From assembly GCA_036556965.1 (NCBI GenBank), contig DATBIO010000180.1, positions 1-6,729 of the forward strand: DNA of 6,729 bases, read 5' to 3'. Both the position numbers and the translations under genes were made by a program. Below are positions 1 through 6,522 of the stretch, piece after piece; the first letter of the stretch is position 1, and each line of letters opens with the position of its first letter. Under the pieces are notes generated by a model. It saw only the letters and a list, made by a program, of their open reading frames with translations, was not told where the DNA came from and did not search any database. This DNA comes from DATBIO01 sp036556965. Lineage in GTDB: Bacteria; Acidobacteriota; Vicinamibacteria; Fen-336.

Positions 1-1597
<1,597 letters not shown>

Positions 1598-1605
1598 GGG
1601 GCACG

Positions 1606-1611
1606 ACTCTA
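1606..1611 (-). promoter_or_regulatory. Candidate -10 box of the GH63 gene
   Basis: TAGAGT on the minus strand sits 8 bases upstream of the ATG at 1597, so a transcript would begin at or within a couple of bases of the start codon. No purine-rich Shine-Dalgarno lies between. No convincing -35 is visible. The same arrangement recurs at the other operon heads of the window, which is the main support. Confidence 0.4.
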
Positions 1612-1612
1612 C

Positions 1613-1622
1613 CCCACGTGGG
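1613..1622. repeat. 10-bp perfect palindrome in divergent spacer
   Basis: CCCACGTGGG is a perfect inverted repeat lying one base upstream of the candidate -10 of the GH63 gene, inside the 75-base spacer it shares with the aminotransferase operon. It could be an operator for a dimeric regulator, but 10-bp palindromes arise fairly easily by chance in DNA this rich in G and C. Confidence 0.3.
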
Positions 1623-1656
1623 CGGGCGCGGCAGCCCGGACCGCCCGCCCTGGCGT

Positions 1657-1662
1657 TAGCAT
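1657..1662 (+). promoter_or_regulatory. Candidate -10 box of the aminotransferase operon
   Basis: TAGCAT lies 10 bases upstream of the ATG at 1673, in one of the few A/T-containing stretches of the spacer. No Shine-Dalgarno is present between it and the start codon, consistent with a leaderless or almost leaderless transcript. No clear -35 element is seen. Confidence 0.4.
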
Positions 1663-1672
1663 CGCCGCCTGG

Positions 1673-2830
1673 ATGCTCTCCGCCCGCACCGCCTGGGACC
1701 GGACGCCCAACCGCCTGACCCGGCTCCTCGAGGAGCGGCGCGCGCGGGGGGCGCCCGTGCTCGACCTCACCCTCTCGAACCCCACCCAGGCGGGGATCCC
1801 CTACCCGCCGGACCTCCTCGCCCCCCTCGCCGACGCGGCGGCCATCCCCTACGAGCCCTCCCCGCTCGGCCTGCCCGCGGCGCGGGCGGCGGCGGCCGCC
1901 GATTTCGCGCGGCGCGGGGTGCAGGTCGAGCCGGCGCACGTCGTGATCACGGCGAGCACGAGCGAGGCCTACGCCTTCCTCTTCAAGCTGCTCTGCGACC
2001 CCGGCGACGAGGTGCTGGTGCCCCGGCCCAGCTACCCGCTCTTCGAGTACCTGGCCGGGCTGGAGTCGGTGGCCACGCGCCCGTACGCGCTGCGCTTCGA
2101 CGGGGAGTGGCACGCCTCCCCCGGCGCGCTGGAGCACGCCGTGACCCCGCGCACGCGCGCGCTGGTGACCGTCCACCCCAACAACCCCACGGGCTCCTTC
2201 CTCAAGCGCGGCGAGGCGGCCGCGCTCCTGGCCTTCTGCGCGGAGCGGGAGCTGGCCCTGGTCTCGGACGAGGTGTTCGCGGACTACGCCTTCGCCGCCG
2301 ACGCGCGCCGCTTCCCCACCGCGGCGGCAGGGGGACCCGCGCTGGCCTTCGCCCTGGGGGGCCTCTCCAAGTCGTGCGGCCTGCCCCAGGTCAAGGTGGG
2401 GTGGATGGCGGTGGCGGGCCCTCCCGCCCTGCGCGCGGAGGCGCTCGCGCGCCTCGAGATCGTGGCCGACACCGCCCTCTCCGTGTCCACCCCCGCCCAG
2501 CGCGCGCTGCCCGCGCTCCTCGCGCGCCGGGAGGAGCTGCAGGCGCCCATCCGCGCGCGCGTCCAGGCCAACCGCGCCTGGCTCTCGGCGCGGCTGCCGG
2601 GGACGGCCGCGAGCTGGCCGGGGGCGGAAGGCGGCTGGTACGCCGCGCTGCGCGTGCCCGCGCATGTCCCCGACGAGGAGCGCGTCCTCGGCCTGCTCGA
2701 CACGCGCGGCGTGCTCGTGCACCCCGGCTTCTTCTTCGACTTCGAGGCCGAGGGCCACCTGGTGGCCAGCCTCCTCGCGCGGGAGGCCGATTTCCGCGCC
2801 GGCATCGAGGCCCTGCTGGACGTGCTATAA
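1673..2830 (+). CDS. PLP-dependent aminotransferase, class I/II (aspartate aminotransferase fold)
   Basis: A 385-aa fold-type I PLP enzyme. It would transfer an amino group between an amino acid and a 2-keto acid in the cytoplasm. Visible motifs are SNPTQAG (35-41), TASTSEA before the cofactor phosphate site (about 93-99), VHPNNPTG with cofactor-contacting Asn171, VSDEVF with Asp199 for the pyridine nitrogen, and GGLSKSCGLPQVKVGW with Lys233 as the Schiff-base lysine. The C-terminus reads VHPGFFFDF then GHLVASLL (361-368), where the carboxylate-binding Arg of aspartate aminotransferase is not seen. The ATG at 1673 (MLSARTAW) was chosen because it gives the usual family N-terminus; the frame stays open far upstream only as antisense to the GH63 gene. 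It is the first gene of an operon with rhodanese and SDR genes. Its amino-acid substrate cannot be assigned. Confidence 0.93.
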   Translation: MLSARTAWDRTPNRLTRLLEERRARGAPVLDLTLSNPTQAGIPYPPDLLAPLADAAAIPYEPSPLGLPAARAAAAADFARRGVQVEPAHVVITASTSEAYAFLFKLLCDPGDEVLVPRPSYPLFEYLAGLESVATRPYALRFDGEWHASPGALEHAVTPRTRALVTVHPNNPTGSFLKRGEAAALLAFCAERELALVSDEVFADYAFAADARRFPTAAAGGPALAFALGGLSKSCGLPQVKVGWMAVAGPPALRAEALARLEIVADTALSVSTPAQRALPALLARREELQAPIRARVQANRAWLSARLPGTAASWPGAEGGWYAALRVPAHVPDEERVLGLLDTRGVLVHPGFFFDFEAEGHLVASLLAREADFRAGIEALLDVL

Positions 2831-2837
2831 GCCGGAG

Positions 2838-2846
2838 AGGAGGAGG
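2838..2846 (+). promoter_or_regulatory. Strong Shine-Dalgarno of the rhodanese gene
   Basis: AGGAGGAGG contains two overlapping AGGAGG copies. The second ends 6 bases before the ATG at 2853, ideal spacing. It lies in the 22-base gap after the aminotransferase stop. It fixes the rhodanese start and contrasts with the absence of any such element before the first gene of each transcription unit here. Confidence 0.85.
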
Positions 2847-2852
2847 GAGCCG

Positions 2853-3284
2853 ATGGCCGTGCGTCGCGTGTCGCCGCAGGAGGCGAAGGAGCTGATGGAC
2901 GAGGAGGGCTACGCCCACGTGGACGTGCGCTCCATCCCCGAGTTCGAGGCCGGGCACCCGGCGGGCGCCTACAACGTGCCCCTGAACCACCGCGGGCCCG
3001 CGGGCGTGGCTCCGAACCCCGACTTCCTGGCCGTGATGCAGGCCCACTTCCCGAAGGACGCCAAGGTCATCGTCTCGTGCCAGGCGGGCGGGCGCTCCGC
3101 GCGCGCGGCCGCCCTCCTCGAGCAGGCCGGGTACACGAACGTGGCGGACGCCACCGCCGGCTACGAGGGCAAGCCGGACCCCGCCACCGGCCGCTTCGTG
3201 CCGGGCTGGCGGCCCTCGGGGCTTCCCGTGGCCATCGACTCCCCGCCCGAGCGCACGTACTCGTCGCTCCAGCCCAAGAAGTGA
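2853..3284 (+). CDS. Single-domain rhodanese (sulfurtransferase)
   Basis: A 143-aa protein made of one rhodanese domain. It has VDVRSIPEFEAGHPAGAYNVPL (23-44), the typical substrate-side motif, and the active-site loop CQAGGRSA beginning at Cys76, which would carry a persulfide and pass sulfur from thiosulfate or another donor to an acceptor thiol or cyanide. The stretch NPDFLAVMQAHFPKDAKVIVSC and the C-terminal GWRPSGLPV resemble short bacterial and plant single-domain sulfurtransferases. It has no signal peptide or membrane segment, so it is cytoplasmic. The start is set by the AGGAGGAGG Shine-Dalgarno. It lies 22 bases after the aminotransferase gene, and its stop overlaps the SDR start in GTGA, so the three genes are most likely one operon. 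The physiological donor and acceptor are not evident. Confidence 0.93.
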   Translation: MAVRRVSPQEAKELMDEEGYAHVDVRSIPEFEAGHPAGAYNVPLNHRGPAGVAPNPDFLAVMQAHFPKDAKVIVSCQAGGRSARAAALLEQAGYTNVADATAGYEGKPDPATGRFVPGWRPSGLPVAIDSPPERTYSSLQPKK

Positions 3285-3979
3285 CGGGGGCCTACGTCGT
3301 CACCGGCGGCACCGGCGCGCTGGGGGCGGAGGTCGTGCGCGCGCTGGCCGCGGGGGGCGCGCAGGTCGCCGTGCCCTACCGCCGCGCATCCGGATGGGAC
3401 GCGCTGCGCGCCGCCCTGCCCGCCGGGGCCGAGCTCTGGGGCGCCCCCGCCGACCTGGCCGACCCCGCGGCCACGAAGGCCTTCATGGACGCGGCGGCGG
3501 CGCGGCTCGGCCGCCTGGACGGCCTGGCCGTCATCTCCGGGGCCTACCGGGGCTCGGGCCCCCTGGAGCAGGCGCCGGAGGAGGAGTGGTCGGAGATGAT
3601 GACGGCCAACCTGGCCACGGCCTGGTCCTCCATCCGGGCCGTGCTCCCCCATCTCCTCGCGCGCGGGGGCAGCATCGTGACGGTGTCCTCGCGCCTGGCC
3701 GCCGAAGGCGGCGCGGGCAGCGCCGCCTACGCCGTGTCCAAGGCCGGCGTCATGGCCCTGACCCGGGTGGTCGCGCTGGAGAACCGTGGCCGGGGCGTGC
3801 GCGCGAACTGCGTGCTCCCCGGCACCATCGACACGCCCGAGAACCGCGCGGCCATGCCCGGGGCCGACCCGCGGGCCTGGACGCCGCCCGCCGCCATCGC
3901 GCGCGTCATCGCCTTCCTGCTCAGCGCGGACTCCGCTCCCACCACGGGCGCGATGATGCCGGTGGACGGCCCTTCCTAG
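3281..3979 (+). CDS. Short-chain dehydrogenase/reductase (SDR), classical type
   Basis: A 232-aa single-domain Rossmann oxidoreductase. Start GTG at 3281 overlaps the rhodanese stop by four bases (GTGA), indicating translational coupling, and puts the first beta strand (AYVVTGGTGALG) right at the N-terminus as expected. The cofactor loop TGGTGALG is at 8-15; Arg34-Arg35 after the second strand suggest NADP(H). Asp58 (ADLAD) follows the third strand, Asn110 is in MTANLAT, and the catalytic Ser137 (TVSSRLA), Tyr150 and Lys154 (YAVSK) form the usual triad. PGTIDTPENR after the sixth strand and GAMMPVDG at the end are typical of the family. The usual NAG motif reads ISGA (85-88). It would reduce or oxidise a carbonyl/alcohol pair; the substrate is unknown. 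It ends convergently against the zinc-finger protein gene, sharing CTAG. Confidence 0.93.
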   Translation: MTGAYVVTGGTGALGAEVVRALAAGGAQVAVPYRRASGWDALRAALPAGAELWGAPADLADPAATKAFMDAAAARLGRLDGLAVISGAYRGSGPLEQAPEEEWSEMMTANLATAWSSIRAVLPHLLARGGSIVTVSSRLAAEGGAGSAAYAVSKAGVMALTRVVALENRGRGVRANCVLPGTIDTPENRAAMPGADPRAWTPPAAIARVIAFLLSADSAPTTGAMMPVDGPS

Positions 3980-3982
3980 GAA
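3973..3982. repeat. Palindrome spanning the two convergent stop codons
   Basis: TTCCTAGGAA is a perfect 10-bp palindrome centred on CTAG, which supplies the TAG stop of the SDR gene on the plus strand (3977-3979) and the TAG stop of the zinc-finger gene on the minus strand (3978-3976). No separate hairpin followed by a T-run exists, so transcripts from both sides must end inside the opposing gene or by a factor-dependent route. Confidence 0.6.
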
Positions 3983-4257
3983 AGCCAGCGCAGGGCGAAC
4001 ACGCCGCCCAGGGCCAGGAGCAGGACCACGAGGGCGGCCACTGCCGCGCGCGCCAGGCGCGCGCGGAGGGACGGCCCGGAGGCCCGCGGCTTCCCTGCCC
4101 CCGGCGCGTGGCCGGCGAGGGCTCGCGCCTGGCAGCGCCGGCAGGCGGCCAGGTGGCGGGCGACGTCCTCCGGAGCGCGGCCCGCCGCCGCGGTGGCCAG
4201 CGCGCGCAGCCCGCCGTCCGTGAGGCAGCCCTGGGCGTCGAAGAGCGCGCCCGTCAC
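3976..4257 (-). CDS. Small zinc-finger (anti-sigma-like) one-TM membrane protein
   Basis: A 93-aa protein starting at GTG 4257, overlapping the sirtuin stop in GTGA, so it is probably translationally coupled to the sirtuin. Residues 31-42 (DVARHLAACRRC) contain His35-x3-Cys39-x2-Cys42, the HxxxCxxC signature of zinc-containing anti-sigma factors (zf-HC2 type). Cys11 could be a fourth ligand. A basic Ala/Gly/Pro linker follows, then one hydrophobic helix at about 70-88, leaving only about four residues beyond it. The finger would be cytoplasmic and the C-terminus just outside. No sigma-factor gene is next to it and there is no extracytoplasmic sensor domain, so a standard anti-sigma role is uncertain. 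It may bind zinc or a partner at the membrane, possibly one connected with the sirtuin. The gene is short but well supported by the overlap and motif. Confidence 0.75.
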   Translation of the reverse strand: MTGALFDAQGCLTDGGLRALATAAAGRAPEDVARHLAACRRCQARALAGHAPGAGKPRASGPSLRARLARAAVAALVVLLLALGGVFALRWLS

Positions 4258-5015
4258 GCGACGTCCGCGGCCATCTCCGGCAGCACCTCCTCCACCTCGC
4301 CGTGGAGGACGACGGCGGCCCGGCGGTCGAGCGGCGTCGGCTCGCGGTTCACGACGACCACGGGCACCCCCGCGTCCGCGGCGGCGAGGGGGATGGAGGC
4401 CGCGGGCTGGACGAGCAGCGACGAGCCCAGGGCCAGCATCAGGTCGCAGGACGTGGCCAGGGCGAAGGCCTCGCGCAGGACGTCCGGGGGGAGGGCCTGG
4501 CCGAAGGAGACGGTGTCGGCCTTCAGCATCCCGCCGCAGTGCGGGCACTCGGGGAGGAGGCAGCCCTCCTCCAGCCGCCGCTGCACGCCCTCCGCCGGCT
4601 CGCGCCGGTGGCACTCGAGGCAGACCACGCGCCGGTTGGTGCCGTGCAGCTCGAGCACGCGTCCGCTGCCCGCCTCCTGGTGCAGCCCGTCGATGTTCTG
4701 GGTGATGACGGCGAGCAGGCGCCCGTCCGCCTCCAGCCGGCTCAGCGTGTAGTGCGCGGGGTTCGGCCGGGCGGCGGCGAACGCGGCGTAGGACTCCCGC
4801 TTGTACTCCCAGTACCGGCGCCGCGCCTCCTCGCTCCGCACGAACTCCTGGATGGGCACGGGCTGGTAGCGGCTCCACAGGCCGCCCGGGCTCCGAAAGT
4901 CGGGGACGCCGGAGGCGGTGCTGACGCCGGCCCCGGTGAAGGCCACCGCGGCCTGGCTGCGCCGCAGCAGGTCGCGCGCCCGCTCCAACCCCTGGCCCCC
5001 CGTCTCCGCGCACAT
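4254..5015 (-). CDS. SIR2-family NAD-dependent protein deacetylase (sirtuin)
   Basis: A complete 253-aa sirtuin. It removes acetyl (or another acyl) from lysine in proteins using NAD+, giving nicotinamide and O-acyl-ADP-ribose. It shows TGAGVSTASGVPDFRSPGGLW (27-47) for NAD binding, TQNIDGLH (105-112), catalytic His124 in LELHG, four zinc cysteines in two pairs (Cys132/Cys135 and Cys157/Cys160), GSSLLVQPA (198-206) and VVVNREPTPLD (220-230). The Tyr-x-x-Arg pair that marks CobB/SIRT5-type desuccinylases appears as Trp69-Glu-Tyr-Lys72 (YWEYKRE), so a deacetylase-like or other acyl preference is more likely; this is inference from remembered alignments. No signal peptide is present. ATG 5015 leaves a normal short N-terminus, preceded by a TACCAT box and no Shine-Dalgarno. 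It is co-transcribed with the downstream zinc-finger membrane protein and divergent from the 160-aa gene. Confidence 0.97.
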   Translation of the reverse strand: MCAETGGQGLERARDLLRRSQAAVAFTGAGVSTASGVPDFRSPGGLWSRYQPVPIQEFVRSEEARRRYWEYKRESYAAFAAARPNPAHYTLSRLEADGRLLAVITQNIDGLHQEAGSGRVLELHGTNRRVVCLECHRREPAEGVQRRLEEGCLLPECPHCGGMLKADTVSFGQALPPDVLREAFALATSCDLMLALGSSLLVQPAASIPLAAADAGVPVVVVNREPTPLDRRAAVVLHGEVEEVLPEMAADVA

Positions 5016-5022
5016 GCCCCGG

Positions 5023-5028
5023 ATGGTA
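5023..5028 (-). promoter_or_regulatory. Candidate -10 box of the sirtuin operon
   Basis: TACCAT on the minus strand ends 7 bases before the ATG at 5015, placing the expected transcript start at the start codon. No Shine-Dalgarno is present. A perfect 10-bp palindrome directly abuts it upstream. Confidence 0.4.
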
Positions 5029-5038
5029 GCGAATTCGC
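5029..5038. repeat. 10-bp perfect palindrome beside the sirtuin promoter
   Basis: GCGAATTCGC is a perfect inverted repeat immediately upstream of the sirtuin's candidate -10 box, in the 72-base divergent spacer. Its position would suit a repressor or activator site, but a short palindrome alone is weak evidence. Confidence 0.3.
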
Positions 5039-5073
5039 GCCCGCGCGCGAAGGATGCGGCGAGAACGCGCGGC

Positions 5074-5079
5074 TATACT
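5074..5079 (+). promoter_or_regulatory. Candidate -10 box of the 160-aa protein gene
   Basis: TATACT matches the bacterial consensus at five of six positions and ends 8 bases before the ATG at 5088. This is the best-matching box of the set and strongly suggests a leaderless transcript, because no Shine-Dalgarno fits in the remaining GGGCGGCC. No convincing -35 is visible. Confidence 0.55.
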
Positions 5080-5087
5080 GGGCGGCC

Positions 5088-5570
5088 ATGGAGACGACCT
5101 CGGCGCGCCTCTGGAAGCGGCTGCCCGCGGCGGACCGCCTGGCGGCCGCCGCCCACTTCTGGCGCGAGGCGCCCGAGGCCATGGTCCCCGCCGCCCTCGC
5201 CGCCATCGTCGGCGCGCGCAAGGTGCGGCCGCAGGTGGTGCGGACCTGGGGCGACGAGGAGAGGGCGCGCGGCCTGAGCCAGGTCCTCGACCTCGGCGAG
5301 CCCCTCGCCTCCTCGCTGCTCGTGGCCCTGCACGTGGGCGCGCGGCGCGCGATGCTGGTGGGGTTCCTGGACGCCGCGGGCATCGCCCACGAGGACGGGC
5401 TGCTGAAGGAGGACGACGGCACGCCCGTGACCGAGGACGCGGCGCGGGCGGGCGTGGAGGCCCTGCGCGCCGCGTGGCCGGCCGCGCAGGTGGACGTCTA
5501 CCTCAACACCCTGTGGCTGCAGGACCCCGATCGCTGGGGGGCCCTGGAGCCGCTGCTGGGCGCGCCCTAG
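5088..5570 (+). CDS. Unrecognised 160-aa helical protein
   Basis: I do not recognise this protein as a named family. ATG 5088 is favoured because TATACT sits 8 bases upstream and because the frame further upstream is antisense to the sirtuin. The sequence has no signal peptide or membrane helix and no cysteine, and looks mostly alpha-helical and soluble. Distinct stretches are AAAHFWREAPEA (20-31), KVRPQVVRTWGDEERARGL (45-63), SLLVALHVGARRAMLVGFLD (76-95), GIAHEDGLLKEDDGTPV (98-114), and the C-terminal VDVYLNTLWLQDPDRW (135-150). The alternation of amphipathic helices with an acidic loop near 102-112 suggests a small binding or scaffold domain, but no catalytic pattern is evident. Coding character (G/C-rich third positions, plausible protein composition, tight fit between neighbours) supports a real gene. 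It is divergent from the sirtuin and convergent with the PIG-L-like gene, with 9 bases between. Confidence 0.75.
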   Translation: METTSARLWKRLPAADRLAAAAHFWREAPEAMVPAALAAIVGARKVRPQVVRTWGDEERARGLSQVLDLGEPLASSLLVALHVGARRAMLVGFLDAAGIAHEDGLLKEDDGTPVTEDAARAGVEALRAAWPAAQVDVYLNTLWLQDPDRWGALEPLLGAP

Positions 5571-5590
5571 GCCAGCGGCTCAGGCGCCCA
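5557..5590. terminator. Weak inverted repeat between convergent genes
   Basis: TGGGCGC (5557-5563) is complementary to GCGCCCA (5584-5590), giving a possible 7-bp GC stem with a 20-base loop across the 9-base gap between the 160-aa gene and the PIG-L-like gene. There is no T-run on either side, so it is not a standard intrinsic terminator; at best it is a bidirectional stem. Confidence 0.2.
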
Positions 5591-6467
5591 CGACGAAGGG
5601 CAGGGTCTCGCGCCCGTCCGCCTCGCGCGGGGGGAGCAGCAGCCAGTAGCGCTCGGCGTGCGGCGGGTGCCGGAGCCGTCGCGCGTAGTCGTCGGCCAGG
5701 GCCTGCACCTTGCCCAGCGGCCCCATCACGTCGCGCACGTCGGCCAGCAGGTCGGGCGAGGTGGCGTAGACCACGGGCTGCAGGCGCGGGCCGAGCGCGC
5801 GCAGCGGGTGCCAGGAGCGGCTGGCCCGCCACACCCCGGCCGCCGCGCGCATGGACCGCACGCGCTCGCTCCAGCCGGAGCGGGTGCCCCGGAACGCCTC
5901 GCCCATGCCCGCGCGCGCGAGGTAGCGCGGAAGGGCCGCGCTCTCCGCGGCCTCCGCCGCCGCGGGGGGCAGCCGGGCGCCCACCTGCCCCAGCCGGATG
6001 CGCACCGCCCCGCGCACGAGCGCCTCGGGCCGCTCCTCGAAGAGGAAGACGCTGCGGCCCTCGCCCGCCCGGAAGCCCGCGCGCGCGGCGAGGTGGCACA
6101 GCCGGTGGTCGGCGGCGGCGCGCACCGCCAGCGGCGCGTAGAGGTGGCGCGCGCGCGACTTGTGGAAGAGGTCGGCGAGGTGATCGGCGGCGGCGCCGAG
6201 GCTCTTCTCGTCGGGGGGCCCGAGCAGGTCCTCGGAGGGCGTGAGCCCGAGCGAGAGGTGGTCCACCCCGCGCCGGAAGAGCGCCTCCGCCCGCCGCGCC
6301 TCCTCCGGCCGGGCCCCGGGCAGGGTGGCCCCGAAGAGCGTGACCACCAGCACGCGCAGCCCCTGCCGCCGCTCCCAGAGGATGCGGCCGGCGCAGGCCA
6401 GGCCCAGCTCGTCCGCGGAGGGAGAGACGTAGAGGCTGTCGCAGGTGGAAACCGCGTCCGTGGACAT
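5580..6467 (-). CDS. PIG-L/LmbE-fold protein with degenerate metal site (probable pseudoenzyme)
   Basis: A 295-aa protein that follows the order of PIG-L N-acetylglucosaminyl deacetylases. LYVSPSADELGLACAGRI (12-29) aligns with the usual SPHxDD..L..GG motif. GLRVLVVTLFG (36-46) aligns with G..V.VVT.F. LYAPLAVRAAADHRL (109-123) aligns with APL.VGGH.DHR, and VFLFEERP (140-147) with the usual YEDLP. ERYW near 272-275 matches the common C-terminal end. However, the first zinc His is Ser17, the second Asp of the pair is Glu20, and the first His of HxDH is Ala118; Asp19, Asp120 and His121 remain. Metal-dependent deacetylation of a GlcNAc-type substrate is therefore doubtful. It has no signal peptide and no frameshift, and its intact reading frame suggests it is maintained. 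It is preceded by TGATAGACT and no Shine-Dalgarno; 55 bases upstream a receiver-domain gene ends on the same strand. Confidence 0.78.
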   Translation of the reverse strand: MSTDAVSTCDSLYVSPSADELGLACAGRILWERRQGLRVLVVTLFGATLPGARPEEARRAEALFRRGVDHLSLGLTPSEDLLGPPDEKSLGAAADHLADLFHKSRARHLYAPLAVRAAADHRLCHLAARAGFRAGEGRSVFLFEERPEALVRGAVRIRLGQVGARLPPAAAEAAESAALPRYLARAGMGEAFRGTRSGWSERVRSMRAAAGVWRASRSWHPLRALGPRLQPVVYATSPDLLADVRDVMGPLGKVQALADDYARRLRHPPHAERYWLLLPPREADGRETLPFVVGA

Positions 6468-6487
6468 GGGGAGCGAGGGCGGCGGTA

Positions 6488-6496
6488 AGTCTATCA
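6488..6496 (-). promoter_or_regulatory. Candidate extended -10 of the PIG-L-like gene
   Basis: TGATAGACT on the minus strand fits the TGnTAnnnT extended -10 form. It ends 20 bases before the ATG at 6467, giving a leader of about 13 bases that is pyrimidine-rich and lacks a Shine-Dalgarno. It lies in the 55-base gap after the receiver-domain gene, so the PIG-L-like gene may have its own promoter. Confidence 0.35.
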
Positions 6497-6522
6497 GGCG
6501 GGAGAAGGGGCGACGGGCCCGG

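Noticed and set aside
3394..4752. Long plus-strand frame overlapping the SDR, zinc-finger and sirtuin genes
   Set aside because: It is out of frame with the SDR and antisense to two motif-supported genes; its composition is Arg/Gly/Ala-rich and without domains.
4302..5087. Upstream in-frame extension of the 160-aa protein
   Set aside because: This part is antisense to the sirtuin and the divergent spacer. TATACT at 5074-5079 points to the start at 5088.
5558..5567. GGGCGCGCCC palindrome as a terminator
   Set aside because: It has no loop and no following T-run, and it is inside the last codons of the 160-aa gene; GC-only palindromes are common here.
5658..6488. 276-codon plus-strand frame opposite the PIG-L-like gene
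   Set aside because: Low-complexity Arg/Gly/Ala-rich product; the minus strand carries recognisable PIG-L architecture.
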